Shown: one piece after another, positions 48,063 through 56,621 of the stretch
Layout of the letters: every line of letters starts with the position of its first letter
Numbering within the stretch: position 1 is the stretch's first letter
Source of the DNA: Hylemonella gracilis str. Niagara R
GTDB taxonomy: Bacteria > Pseudomonadota > Gammaproteobacteria > Burkholderiales > Burkholderiaceae_C
DNA: 64,000 nucleotides
Assembly: GCF_000600295.1 (NCBI RefSeq)
Contig: NZ_JEMG01000001.1
Coordinates: 3,260,311 to 3,324,310, forward strand
Direction: 5' to 3'
Translations under genes and position numbers: made by a program
The notes under the pieces: generated by a model
Databases searched by the model: none
Told to the model about the DNA's origin: nothing
What the model saw: the letters and a program-made list of their open reading frames with translations, nothing else

Positions 48063-48896
48063 ATGCGCCGCCCGCCGCGCCTTTTCGTGCCCGGCCTCGC
48101 GCACCCTCCCCGCCCCGCCACTGTGGCGCCCCACCCTTGCCCGCCCGACGCCATGCCTCCCACCCCCGCTCCCAAAGCCCCCATGCGTCGTGCCGTCGTC
48201 CGTGCACCCACGCCCCCTAGGAAGTCCGCCCCGGTCGCTGTGCCCCAGCACCCCTCCCTGGGCTGGCTGCACACGGCCCGTTTCCTGACGACCTCGCCAG
48301 ATCTCCAGCACCTGCCGGCACTGGAAGTGCCGGAAATCGCCTTCGTCGGCCGCTCCAACGCGGGCAAATCCACGTGCATCAACACGCTGACGCAGCAAAA
48401 ACAATTGGCTTTCGCCTCCAAGAAACCCGGACGCACCCAGCACATCAACCTGTTTTCCCTGGGCAAACAGGGGGTGACCGATGCCGTGCTGACCGACCTG
48501 CCGGGTTACGGATATGCCGCCGTGCCCAAGCAGGACAAGATCCGCTGGCAGCAGGTCATGGCGAACTACCTGGTCACCCGCGAAAACCTGGCCGGCATCG
48601 TGCTGCTGTGTGACCCGCGCCACGGCTTGACCGAGCTGGATGAAGTGCTGCTGGAAGTGATTCGCCCGCGCGTGGAACAAGGGCTGCAGTTCCTGATCGT
48701 GCTGACCAAGGCGGACAAACTCACCCGCAGCGAAGGGGCCAAGGCCTTGTCCATCGCCAAGCTGAATGCTGGCGGCGGTGAAGTCCGGCTCTTCTCGGCG
48801 ACCAAACGCACGGGGGTGGAAGAGGTTTCTCGCCTGTTGTGGGACTGGACGCATGAAACGGCAGGAGCGCAAGCGGCGGACGCCAACTCGGAATGA
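48063..48896 (+). CDS. engB: Ribosome biogenesis GTPase EngB (YihA)
   Basis: This TRAFAC GTPase is needed for late large-subunit assembly. G1 is in IAFVGRSNAGKSTCINTLTQ, G2 in KKPGRTQHINLF, G3 in LTDLPGYGYAAVP, and G4 is TKAD in FLIVLTKADKLTRSE. The region before LGWLHTARFLTT is Pro/Ala/Arg-rich and about 65 residues long from the ATG at 48063. Other starts (48033, 48153, 48183) are possible, and the last would give a more usual length. It is divergent from cytochrome c4. Confidence 0.93.
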   Translation: MRRPPRLFVPGLAHPPRPATVAPHPCPPDAMPPTPAPKAPMRRAVVRAPTPPRKSAPVAVPQHPSLGWLHTARFLTTSPDLQHLPALEVPEIAFVGRSNAGKSTCINTLTQQKQLAFASKKPGRTQHINLFSLGKQGVTDAVLTDLPGYGYAAVPKQDKIRWQQVMANYLVTRENLAGIVLLCDPRHGLTELDEVLLEVIRPRVEQGLQFLIVLTKADKLTRSEGAKALSIAKLNAGGGEVRLFSATKRTGVEEVSRLLWDWTHETAGAQAADANSE

Positions 48897-48983
48897 CACC
48901 ATCGCCACCCGGGCTCCAGCACGGTGCGTTCCCTTTACACTCTGCCCCGAAACTTTCCTATCAAGCTGAAGAAAACCATAACG

Positions 48984-49982
48984 ATGAAAATGGATTTTGT
49001 GATCACCTGGGTGGACATGGACGACCCCCAATGGAAAGCCGATTTCTTCAAGTACTCAGGCAAGATTGATAACTCCAAGAACGAAGTCTCGGAAGCACGC
49101 TTTCGCGACTACGGCTTTCTGAAATACTGGTTCAGAGGCGTGGAGAATTTCGCCCCTTGGGTGCGCAAAATCCACTTCGTCACCTCCGGACAAAAGCCGC
49201 AGTGGTTGGACGAAAACCACCCCAAGCTCAACCTCGTCAAGCATTCGGATTACATCCCGGATGAATTTCTGCCGACCTTCAACTCGGTGGTCATTGAACG
49301 GTATATGCACCGGATCCCCGACCTGGCCGACCGGTTTGTCTACTTCAATGATGATTTTTTCATCACCAACCACCTGCCCGAGAGCCGCTTTTTCGCGGAG
49401 AACGGCCTACCCCAGGACATTGCCGCCTTTCGCCACAACACGGGCATGGGGCTGTGGGCCAAGACCCTGAAGAACCATCTACGCGTCATCAACCAAAGAT
49501 TCGACAAGCGCGAGGTACTGCGGCGCGACCATGCCAAATGGTTCCATCCGTCTTACGGAAGCAAGGCCCGATTGACGCGTTTCTTGCAGTTTTATGGCAA
49601 GTTCGTCACGCTGCGCACACCGCACAACGCCCAGCCTTACCTGAAATCGACTTTCGACGAAGTCTGGGACTACGCGGGACAAGAATTGACGGCGACGTCG
49701 AAGAACCGATTCCGCAGTCCGGATGATTTTTCGCCCGAACTCTTCCGGACCTGGCAGATTTGTCGCTCCAACTTCGAACCCTACAACACCTATGCGGACA
49801 CCAAGATGTTTCCGCTGTTGATCAAACCCAAGCAGGCAATTGCGGCAATTCGCGACCAAACCTACAAACTTGTTTGCATCAACGACAACGTTCACATCCG
49901 CAACTATGCGAAGGTGATGCAGGAGATAGGCGCGGCGTTCGAGAGCATTCTTCCCAACAAATCGGCCTTCGAAAAGCAATGA
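48984..49982 (+). CDS. Stealth-type capsular polysaccharide phosphotransferase
   Basis: This 332-residue protein has the Stealth conserved regions in order: CR1 MDFVITWVDMDDPQW at the start; CR2 with FRDYGFLKYWFRGVENFAPW followed by KIHFVTSGQKPQWLDENHP and DRFVYFNDDFFI; CR3 around NTGMGLWAKTLKNH; and CR4 near the end at YKLVCINDNVHI. The family includes GlcNAc-1-phosphotransferases and bacterial hexose-1-phosphate polymerases that make phosphodiester-linked capsules. The start MKMDF is set at CR1. It is the first gene of the glycan locus and follows engB by 87 bases. The sugar substrate is not known. Confidence 0.9.
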   Translation: MKMDFVITWVDMDDPQWKADFFKYSGKIDNSKNEVSEARFRDYGFLKYWFRGVENFAPWVRKIHFVTSGQKPQWLDENHPKLNLVKHSDYIPDEFLPTFNSVVIERYMHRIPDLADRFVYFNDDFFITNHLPESRFFAENGLPQDIAAFRHNTGMGLWAKTLKNHLRVINQRFDKREVLRRDHAKWFHPSYGSKARLTRFLQFYGKFVTLRTPHNAQPYLKSTFDEVWDYAGQELTATSKNRFRSPDDFSPELFRTWQICRSNFEPYNTYADTKMFPLLIKPKQAIAAIRDQTYKLVCINDNVHIRNYAKVMQEIGAAFESILPNKSAFEKQ

Positions 49983-50020
49983 GGGCCAAGGACCTTCAGA
50001 CGGTCCGCTGGATTGGCGCC

Positions 50021-51040
50021 TCAGGCGCTTGTAGGTCTGGTGACGCCAGCCATGCGATCAAAAACCGACTCGACCATGCGACGGCTCGCCGCCAGAGCTT
50101 CAGTCATGCGCTCTTTCTCCTGCGCGGAGAAGTCAAGCCGCAGCTGAGTCATATCCAGCTCACGCAAAGCCTGTGGTGTGATCAAGCGCTGACGTGAAAG
50201 GCCCAGATCATCCAGCAGGGCCTCTATCTTCCAAGAATTGGATGCCACGGTCAGAACTGGTGTCTGCGCGAGCAGACTCAGGCAAACGCCATGAAAACGC
50301 CCTGTGATATGCAGCGCGGAATTTTCAAGCTCATGCAAAAACGCGTGGTCATCCGCGACAAACCGGATACTGTCGTCGCGCCAGCGGTTCAACTTGGCAT
50401 GAACGTGTATATAAAAATCACGCCACGCGCGCAAGGGGGCTGGCCAACTGGGCCTGCGACTCTTGAGTGTCCGCATGACGGGTAAAAAGACCGATCCTTG
50501 GGTTTTTCGGTAGGCATCCACCAAGAGCTGGGTGGTTGCAGGATCGACCGAATCCCCAAAGGCCAGGCGCTGACGCGAGGTTATGGAATCGGCTGGGTGC
50601 TGGACATGCATGGACAAATCCAGTGCCTGATGCAAGGGCCCCGAATACACACGACTCAGCTCCCGGCTGCTCCTGCTGTCACGCGTCAGGATCAAGTCCA
50701 CCTTGTCCAGATACCTGGACCATTCAGGCGGGTTGGCCTGATAAAGCGCATTGACGATGTAAACCGGCTTGCCTTGGCGCAAGGGATGGTCCACCACCTT
50801 GAGTACCCGTTCCGCCCTTGGGCGGCCGTGATGCAGAGACCCCTCGCCGTTGATCAGAATCGCATCGCAAACTCGCAGTGCTTTCAGAAACCGCTGGTCT
50901 TTCTCCCAGCGATCAGTACCAAAGACACGCGCTGACACCGTGGCTCCTCGTTTCCCAAGCAGTTCCTCGATCGTGCGCATGACACGATGACAACCGAAGT
51001 GGGGTTGCTCCCGCGTGTCGTTAAGAATGACAAATTTCAT
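50021..51040 (-). CDS. Polysaccharide pyruvyltransferase family protein
   Basis: This 339-residue protein starts MKFVILNDTREQPHFGCHRV. ILINGEGSLHHGRPRAERVL matches the first Rossmann region of the family, and HITGRFHGVCLSLLAQTPVL, then SNSWKIEALLDDLGL, match the C-terminal half. Members add pyruvyl ketals to surface sugars (CsaB, WcaK, GumL), and the fold is GT-B-like. It is convergent with the Stealth gene and divergent from the next gene, 69 bases away. Which sugar it modifies cannot be seen from the sequence. Confidence 0.82.
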   Translation of the reverse strand: MKFVILNDTREQPHFGCHRVMRTIEELLGKRGATVSARVFGTDRWEKDQRFLKALRVCDAILINGEGSLHHGRPRAERVLKVVDHPLRQGKPVYIVNALYQANPPEWSRYLDKVDLILTRDSRSSRELSRVYSGPLHQALDLSMHVQHPADSITSRQRLAFGDSVDPATTQLLVDAYRKTQGSVFLPVMRTLKSRRPSWPAPLRAWRDFYIHVHAKLNRWRDDSIRFVADDHAFLHELENSALHITGRFHGVCLSLLAQTPVLTVASNSWKIEALLDDLGLSRQRLITPQALRELDMTQLRLDFSAQEKERMTEALAASRRMVESVFDRMAGVTRPTSA

Positions 51041-51109
51041 GGATGGATCAAGAGACAACAAAACGGGATCAAGCGCCAAGCCTTGAACAATACAATATAT
51101 CCCAGCACC

Positions 51110-51934
51110 ATGGACAAGCACCCATCACAACGCCCGGTAGACAGCCTAGCTGCCAGCCTGCGCTATGTTCCCAAGCCTTTGTATTCGATTTACTCCCGCT
51201 TGTTCAGGCGCAAGTTCGAGGACTTCGAGAGACGCCATGCACTGAATCCGCAGATCTTCGCCGGAAAGCGCGTGCTGATTGCGGGCCCGGCTCGCACCAT
51301 CGACGACGATCTGAGCGATCTGGGCGTGCAAAGCGGGGACTACGATTTCATCGTGAAGATGAATAACGGACTGAGCACACCCATCACAACGCTCGGTTCA
51401 GACGCTTGGCGCTGCGATGTGTTGTTCCACAACTTCAAGGATGACACACGCGCCGTGGCTGTTGAGGACCTTCACCGGGCTGGCGTGCAGCACATCGTCT
51501 ATCGCTCGGCTTCCCGCGTCTTTTATCCTGAGTTAGAGCAAACGATTGAGGAGTACGGTGCTCTGAAACCGCCGATTTCCGTGAACTTGATCCCATCCAA
51601 AGATTACAAGAGCCTGCGGCCACAACTGGGAGGGTACAGACCGACCAGTGGCTTGGTCAGCATTCGCTATTTTCTGGATGCACCTGTCACCAGCCTCACC
51701 ATCGCCGGATTCACTTTTTTCACGACCCGCTACGTGGCTGGCTACAACGACGCGGTGGCCAGCGACACGCAATCGCTCGAGCGCATCCGTCGACACAACA
51801 GGCATGAACCGCGTCGGGAGGCGACCTTGCTCCAGATTTGGCTGGATCAGATTGGCAACGCGGAGAAAAAAATTCTTCTGGGAAAGAACGTAATAACCGC
51901 CATGCAGGAGATCACCGCACAGAACGCATCGTGA
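51110..51934 (+). CDS. GT29 (sialyltransferase-like) family protein, first copy
   Basis: This 274-residue protein contains GKRVLIAGPARTIDDDLSDL followed by GDYDFIVKMNNGL, which resembles the sialylmotif L of family GT29. The second conserved part is GGYRPTSGLVSIRYFL with SLTIAGFTFFTTRYVAGY, in the position of motif S. Both imply a Rossmann-like CMP-sugar-binding fold. It has no membrane anchor, unlike animal enzymes. The basic N-terminal part YVPKPLYSIYSRLFRRKF could touch the membrane. Similarity is weaker than in the copy at 53462. The donor may be CMP-Kdo rather than CMP-sialic acid, which is inference. Confidence 0.65.
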   Translation: MDKHPSQRPVDSLAASLRYVPKPLYSIYSRLFRRKFEDFERRHALNPQIFAGKRVLIAGPARTIDDDLSDLGVQSGDYDFIVKMNNGLSTPITTLGSDAWRCDVLFHNFKDDTRAVAVEDLHRAGVQHIVYRSASRVFYPELEQTIEEYGALKPPISVNLIPSKDYKSLRPQLGGYRPTSGLVSIRYFLDAPVTSLTIAGFTFFTTRYVAGYNDAVASDTQSLERIRRHNRHEPRREATLLQIWLDQIGNAEKKILLGKNVITAMQEITAQNAS

Positions 51935-52014
51935 AACAAGACAGAGCGGCGGCCATCACTGGCGTCACATGGGCAATGCCACAGCGGTGTCTGGTTTGAT
52001 CTCACGCGCCCATG

Positions 52015-52767
52015 TCAAATCAAGCCATCATTTGGAGCTTCTATATCGTCTTGAAAGTAACGCGCCAATACGCGCTGTGCTAACTCAGGTGCCACTTGCC
52101 CATCCCGAACCATGGGCCAGTCCTTCTCAGAGCCTGCCGCGATGACGCGTGGCCATGTTTGTCTTATACGCACCGGGATCCGCTCGAATCCCAGCGCAAC
52201 CAGAGCAGCCGCTCGGTGCTTTCCGCCTTGGACAAAAAATCGGAACTGCGCCCCTGAACGCATGAAATATCCCTCGATATGCCCGTTGCGTGCGGGCTGG
52301 TACCCCTTGGCGACGATGCTATCCATCACGGAACACATCCGCTGGTACTCGACGGTGACTTTTTGTGAAGAGCAAGGACCGTAATAAGAAACTCCATGCT
52401 CAGCATCAAGGCCGGCTTCAGCAGAAGGAGGTCTTTGCTCGGCCCATGCACACCACGGCAGACACCAAGGTGGCAGATTTTCACCTTGCAGACCAGTTTC
52501 GACGACGCTGTGCATCTGCGCTAGATTGGCAGGTCGAAACTCTGCGTAATAGCGCTCGAGGGCATGTTCTCCCTGAGTGATCGCTTGTACCAGAGGGTGA
52601 TTGGCAACAAATCTCTGCGTTCCATGCCAAGTCAACATACCTGGAGGAAGCCAGAACACAGGAGATTCACCTTGCCAATAGAGTTTGGCAGGTACATCTT
52701 GGTCTCCGTCGATGTACTCCACTGGATAGTTTTTTTGTCTTTTGAACAGGCGCTCGAGCAATGACAT
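52015..52767 (-). CDS. Uncharacterised protein with ParB-like segment
   Basis: No family is firmly recognised for this 250-residue protein. It starts MSLLERLFKRQKNYPVEYID and has WLPPGMLTWHGTQRFVANHP. In the C-terminal half, GYFMRSGAQFRFFVQGGKHR followed by AAALVALGFERIPVRIRQTW resembles the GxHR segment of ParB/sulfiredoxin-like domains that bind or hydrolyse nucleotides. It is 12 bases downstream of the next minus-strand gene and likely shares its transcript. It lies between the two GT29-like genes, so a role in the same glycan is likely but unproven. Confidence 0.6.
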   Translation of the reverse strand: MSLLERLFKRQKNYPVEYIDGDQDVPAKLYWQGESPVFWLPPGMLTWHGTQRFVANHPLVQAITQGEHALERYYAEFRPANLAQMHSVVETGLQGENLPPWCLPWCAWAEQRPPSAEAGLDAEHGVSYYGPCSSQKVTVEYQRMCSVMDSIVAKGYQPARNGHIEGYFMRSGAQFRFFVQGGKHRAAALVALGFERIPVRIRQTWPRVIAAGSEKDWPMVRDGQVAPELAQRVLARYFQDDIEAPNDGLI

Positions 52768-52779
52768 TGACGCCGACCT

Positions 52780-53463
52780 CTACGCACGAGAAACAAATAC
52801 CACTTCGCTCCCGCTCTCGCAAGTTCGCAGGCAATCGCGCAAGACAACTGTCAATCTCTGAATATCATGCTCCGCGTCGATCGGCATCACACCAACGACT
52901 GAATTCAAGTCGCTCACATAGCCACGAATCTGCTGCCGCACGCTGGAAAGGATCCGATCGGGCCGTACACCTGCATCAAGCATCTGCTGAGCAGTGACCT
53001 TTCTCCATTTACGAGGAAGAAGGTTCAGGTCTTCAACCATGATACCTGCGGTGTAACCAGGCTCCGACGCATACCAAGCTTGAAAACGCCTGACGAGGCA
53101 AACACCCAGTGCTGCAGGGCCTAGACCTGCCGCGTGCAAACGCTGGGCGGCCAGGAAGTTTTCTGCTGCACGTTGCAGAACATTCTTGGACAAGGCATCG
53201 TGCCAGTCCTTCGTGCTATAGCGGCCACCATCAGGGATGGTGAATTTTCCTGCCAGTAATTGCTCTCGCGGAGGCGCCGAACTCGCCAAGCAATGCGCTT
53301 GACCGCCGAATGCGTGCAGAATCTTGACCCGAAAAGCGGGGACCCAAAAAGCCCATGCGCCGACTGAAACTTGATATGGGGAGTCACCAATATAGAGAGA
53401 TTCCTGCATCAAACGCAGGTCGTCAAAGACGATAATAGATGGAAACAAGGACCCTGCAGACAT
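52780..53463 (-). CDS. Uncharacterised protein, possibly kinase-fold
   Basis: This protein has about 227 residues, starting MSAGSLFPSIIVFDDLRLMQ; a start at 53409 (MQESLYIGDSPYQV) is also possible. The stretch AAENFLAAQRLHAAGLGPAAL followed by GVCLVRRFQAWY looks like the glutamate helix and beta strands of small-molecule kinase folds, and GYTAGIMVEDLNLLPRKW follows as a hinge-like segment. There is no clear catalytic HxDxxxxN loop. The start codon at 53461-53463 overlaps, on the opposite strand, the start of the GT29 gene at 53462. Function unknown. Confidence 0.55.
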   Translation of the reverse strand: MSAGSLFPSIIVFDDLRLMQESLYIGDSPYQVSVGAWAFWVPAFRVKILHAFGGQAHCLASSAPPREQLLAGKFTIPDGGRYSTKDWHDALSKNVLQRAAENFLAAQRLHAAGLGPAALGVCLVRRFQAWYASEPGYTAGIMVEDLNLLPRKWRKVTAQQMLDAGVRPDRILSSVRQQIRGYVSDLNSVVGVMPIDAEHDIQRLTVVLRDCLRTCESGSEVVFVSRA

Positions 53464-54166
53464 GGAAGCAGATTCTACCGACAACCTCAGTCTCGTCGAA
53501 TTGCAATCATTTCTGTCTGGGAAATCTGTTGCGATCATTGGAAATGCCAGCAGCATCTTTAATGACAGGCTGGGTGCAGAGATTGACGCGCACGAGGTGG
53601 TGATACGCATCAACCACGGATGTATCAAGAATCCTGTCGCCCAGGGCAGCAAAACCACAATCTGGGCGGGCTCAGTCGCGCTGAATGAGCACGAAGTACA
53701 AGAATACTTCGCACCGATCTATGCCATGTGGATGACTCCCAGGCGTAGAAGCTTGCCAAATTACAGCCCAGACTTTCGCCGCAAGCTTTTTTTGCATCCA
53801 GTGGAATTCTGGGAGGTCTTGCAAAAAGAGGTAGGCGCCCTGGGTGATAGACAGGCGCGCCCCACTACTGGCGCCATGGTCATCAACTTGGTCGTCAAGC
53901 ACTGCAAGCCGTCACGGGTTCGGCTGTATGGCTTCGATTTCTTCAAGACCAAGACTTTTTACGAAAAACGTCTGCCGAAGAACAAGCCGCATGATTTTCA
54001 TGCGGAAGAAGTGTGGGTGGAAGAACTCTGCGCCGCCTATTCATGCCTGGAAATAAGAAAGCACGGCAATAGAAATTTAGAACCGAAAACTCCGATGCAC
54101 ACAATTTTAAGTTGGGTTTTGCGTTGCATGCATCGACTAATTGACACACTGTTTCGTCGGAGGTGA
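53462..54166 (+). CDS. GT29 (sialyltransferase-like) family protein, second copy
   Basis: This 234-residue protein has a clear motif L: FLSGKSVAIIGNASSIFNDR, then LGAEIDAHEVVIRINHGCIK. Motif S follows at RPTTGAMVINLVVKHCKPSR with VRLYGFDFFKTKTFYEKRLP. A late HDFHAEEVW could supply the motif VS-type His-Glu. This is the family GT29 pattern, mostly eukaryotic sialyltransferases, with plant members proposed to move Kdo-like sugars. The basic C-terminal helix (LRCMHRLIDTLFRRR) may bind membrane. Its end overlaps the convergent ligase gene by 30 bases. Confidence 0.78.
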   Translation: MEADSTDNLSLVELQSFLSGKSVAIIGNASSIFNDRLGAEIDAHEVVIRINHGCIKNPVAQGSKTTIWAGSVALNEHEVQEYFAPIYAMWMTPRRRSLPNYSPDFRRKLFLHPVEFWEVLQKEVGALGDRQARPTTGAMVINLVVKHCKPSRVRLYGFDFFKTKTFYEKRLPKNKPHDFHAEEVWVEELCAAYSCLEIRKHGNRNLEPKTPMHTILSWVLRCMHRLIDTLFRRR

Positions 54167-55432
54167 GATTGATTTCAACTGTGTAGCCAACGCACAGACC
54201 AATAAAGGAAAGGCAGAGCTATGAATTTTCTTGACGACATTTGAGTCCGTCAGACCAAAACAGAACCAAGCCCCAACCACCAAGATTCCAGCCGCCGCAT
54301 AAACTCGCTGATTGGCATTTCCTACCTTGCTGGAAATAGCAAGCGAGCGCCCAAAAAATCGTAATTGTCCTATCAGAAGCAAAAAATAAGCTGCCACCCC
54401 AATCGCACCGTTCGTTGCGAGTGTGTGCAGAATATCTGAATGTGCATGACCAAATACCTTCTGAATAGGGGGGAGTACGTTGGTCTCTAGCAAACCGGCA
54501 AGCTCTTGTTCAAAAACTCCCGGACCAACGCCCAAAACCGGATTCTTCTTGAACATTTCCAGAGCAGCTTGCCACATCACAAATCGGGCGCCGATGGAAG
54601 TCGCATAGTTTTTCTCGCTAGCCTCCGCAATATCCTGCTTCGCCTCCGAAAGGCGCAGATGTTCATGCATTGTGGATGATGTGAAAAAAAGAGCACCGGC
54701 AAGCAACATAAATGCCACTCCAAGTACCACTATGCATCGATGAAAGCGATCTTTACGTAAGAAGATCAATATCAAAGCCAGCACGGGCAACGCAAGGAGC
54801 GAGCCACGGGTCGCGGAAACAAGACTAGCCCCTAGAGGCAAAATACTCAACAACAACAATCCAAGCCGCCAACCAGCACGAACATGACTCGCCAACGCCG
54901 CCGCCATTATCAAAAGCATTCCCAGCAGAGCACACCAATTGCCAAAATCAATGGACTTGTTCATTAGCCCCGTGGCACGAGACTTGTCTAGATACAAATC
55001 CCAGGCGGCCTGTCCCGCCGCACTCACAGCTGCGACACAGATACCAACCAGCAGATATCGTGAAACAAAGCGCTCTTGCGAAGCCAATGCGAGGATACAA
55101 AGAGCCAATGGAAAACGAAGTGTCCAATGAGGGAAATTTGAAAACTCTGAGGCAGAAACCGCCCAAGAGAGAATATTCGCTAAGAACCAAATTAAGTAGG
55201 GCCAGGCAACCCAACGGATATCAGGATCTTGGCGTTTAAAGAAGAGACTCCAGATAGCTGCGCGTGCCTCAGCATTAGAAAAGGCTGTTACTACTGTAAG
55301 TAGAATGAGAAGGTCCGTAATTGGCAGTCGACCTCCTTGCCAAAAAAGCAACCCAAAAACTGAAAAAAAGGAAACTCCTAATAAGCACTTTCGCCAAGAA
55401 TCATAGGAAAAAGTTATGTGCGTAAAATGCAT
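54137..55432 (-). CDS. O-antigen ligase / polymerase family protein
   Basis: This 431-residue inner-membrane protein has about eleven hydrophobic segments. A large periplasmic loop carries the Wzy_C signature ARFVMWQAALEMFKKNPVLG with VGPGVFEQELAGLL and FGHAHSDILHTLATNGAIGV, including the conserved His and Arg. WaaL ligases and Wzy polymerases share this domain, so joining glycan to lipid A core and polymerising repeats are both possible. It overlaps the GT29 gene in the convergent direction. GC content is lower than in the core genes. Confidence 0.88.
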   Translation of the reverse strand: MHFTHITFSYDSWRKCLLGVSFFSVFGLLFWQGGRLPITDLLILLTVVTAFSNAEARAAIWSLFFKRQDPDIRWVAWPYLIWFLANILSWAVSASEFSNFPHWTLRFPLALCILALASQERFVSRYLLVGICVAAVSAAGQAAWDLYLDKSRATGLMNKSIDFGNWCALLGMLLIMAAALASHVRAGWRLGLLLLSILPLGASLVSATRGSLLALPVLALILIFLRKDRFHRCIVVLGVAFMLLAGALFFTSSTMHEHLRLSEAKQDIAEASEKNYATSIGARFVMWQAALEMFKKNPVLGVGPGVFEQELAGLLETNVLPPIQKVFGHAHSDILHTLATNGAIGVAAYFLLLIGQLRFFGRSLAISSKVGNANQRVYAAAGILVVGAWFCFGLTDSNVVKKIHSSAFPLLVCALATQLKSISPPTKQCVN

Positions 55433-55486
55433 CGAATACTCTTCATGCCGAAACTACAAACAAACAATCCGCGCACTACAAGCGAA

Positions 55487-56608
55487 TTAACCTTTATTTG
55501 CCTGCAGGATTACATCAAACCGCTCCTTAACCAACCGACAATGTTCCATATCTGCCGTTCTCGTAGATCCCGAGATCAGGTAGTGTTCTTTTAAATAGGC
55601 AAGAAAATTCCTCCGCAGAATTTCATCAGGAGTGAATTGATCTAGTCGAGCCAATGCCGACGCCAATTCTTTGGAGTCGCGCGCAGACAGCGTCAATCCC
55701 GGGATGGCATAAAACGCGTCACCCAGCACGACCACTTTCTTGCCGAATAGCAACGCTTCAATTCCCACCGTCGAATTGATGGTGACTACAGCCTCCGCGC
55801 CTTTTATCAAAGTCTGCGTGGCATATTCGTTCGCAAAGATTCCTCTCCCAGGCGGGAGCATGTCGTGCAGATGCCGATAGTCACGTTTGCTTGATGGGTG
55901 CTCCTTGAATACCAACTGAGTAGAACCCATGGCATGAGACTGCTCCAACATCTCTCGGAACAAGCCCCGCATATCCCTCACCCATGGAGAAAACAATACG
56001 ATCTGCGTATCGAAATCCACTTGAAACGGAACGAAGATATAGCGATCGGGAAGACTCTTGCCGGATATCTGGCGAGTTGCCCGCACTTCTCGCACAGTCA
56101 AATTTATCTGCTCAGGTTCTGGGGCCAAAGGAAGGCGACGATAAAAATCCGGATCGCGAGGCATCGAGTTATTTGCATTCACACCCTGACCATCACATAC
56201 GGTGGTCTGGGGCAACAGGCCATTCTCCATGTAGACACAAGGAACACGGTTATGTTGAGCGACAGCAACGAATATGGAGCGGCGTGGCTGTAAACCGTTC
56301 CAAACCACGACCATGGTCGGAGTGACACGATCTAGAAACCTTCTATCACACGCATAGTGCCAATGCGCGGCAAGCCACTGACGAATTGTCCAAAGAACCC
56401 CTGGCAATCGCTGGTGATGCGCTTGGAATTCTTTGGTTGAGCGAGAAAGATACTCAATCAAGAGGCTCCTAGGCATATCTAGAAGAGCACGCCAAGCAGG
56501 TACAGCCAGCACCCTGGGGCGGTACACCAACGAGGAACCGCTAATGAAAGTAGCCAGCTTGTTGAAATAGCTTACGGATGCCCGGGTATTGGCAAAGAAT
56601 ATCACCAT
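55487..56608 (-). CDS. KpsS/KpsC-like capsule polysaccharide protein
   Basis: This 373-residue protein has the Capsule_synth pattern: VPCVYMENGLLPQTTVCDGQ, then GVNANNSMPRDPDFY, then FVPFQVDFDTQI, KEHPSSKRDYRHLHD and INSTVGIEALLFGKKVVVLG. KpsS and KpsC are Kdo transferases that build the beta-Kdo linker of group 2 capsules, using CMP-Kdo. Only one catalytic module is present, as in KpsS. Whether it makes a capsule linker or decorates LPS cannot be decided. It is followed upstream by a GT2 gene 13 bases away. Confidence 0.82.
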   Translation of the reverse strand: MVIFFANTRASVSYFNKLATFISGSSLVYRPRVLAVPAWRALLDMPRSLLIEYLSRSTKEFQAHHQRLPGVLWTIRQWLAAHWHYACDRRFLDRVTPTMVVVWNGLQPRRSIFVAVAQHNRVPCVYMENGLLPQTTVCDGQGVNANNSMPRDPDFYRRLPLAPEPEQINLTVREVRATRQISGKSLPDRYIFVPFQVDFDTQIVLFSPWVRDMRGLFREMLEQSHAMGSTQLVFKEHPSSKRDYRHLHDMLPPGRGIFANEYATQTLIKGAEAVVTINSTVGIEALLFGKKVVVLGDAFYAIPGLTLSARDSKELASALARLDQFTPDEILRRNFLAYLKEHYLISGSTRTADMEHCRLVKERFDVILQANKG

Positions 56609-56621
56609 CGTCTACATACTT

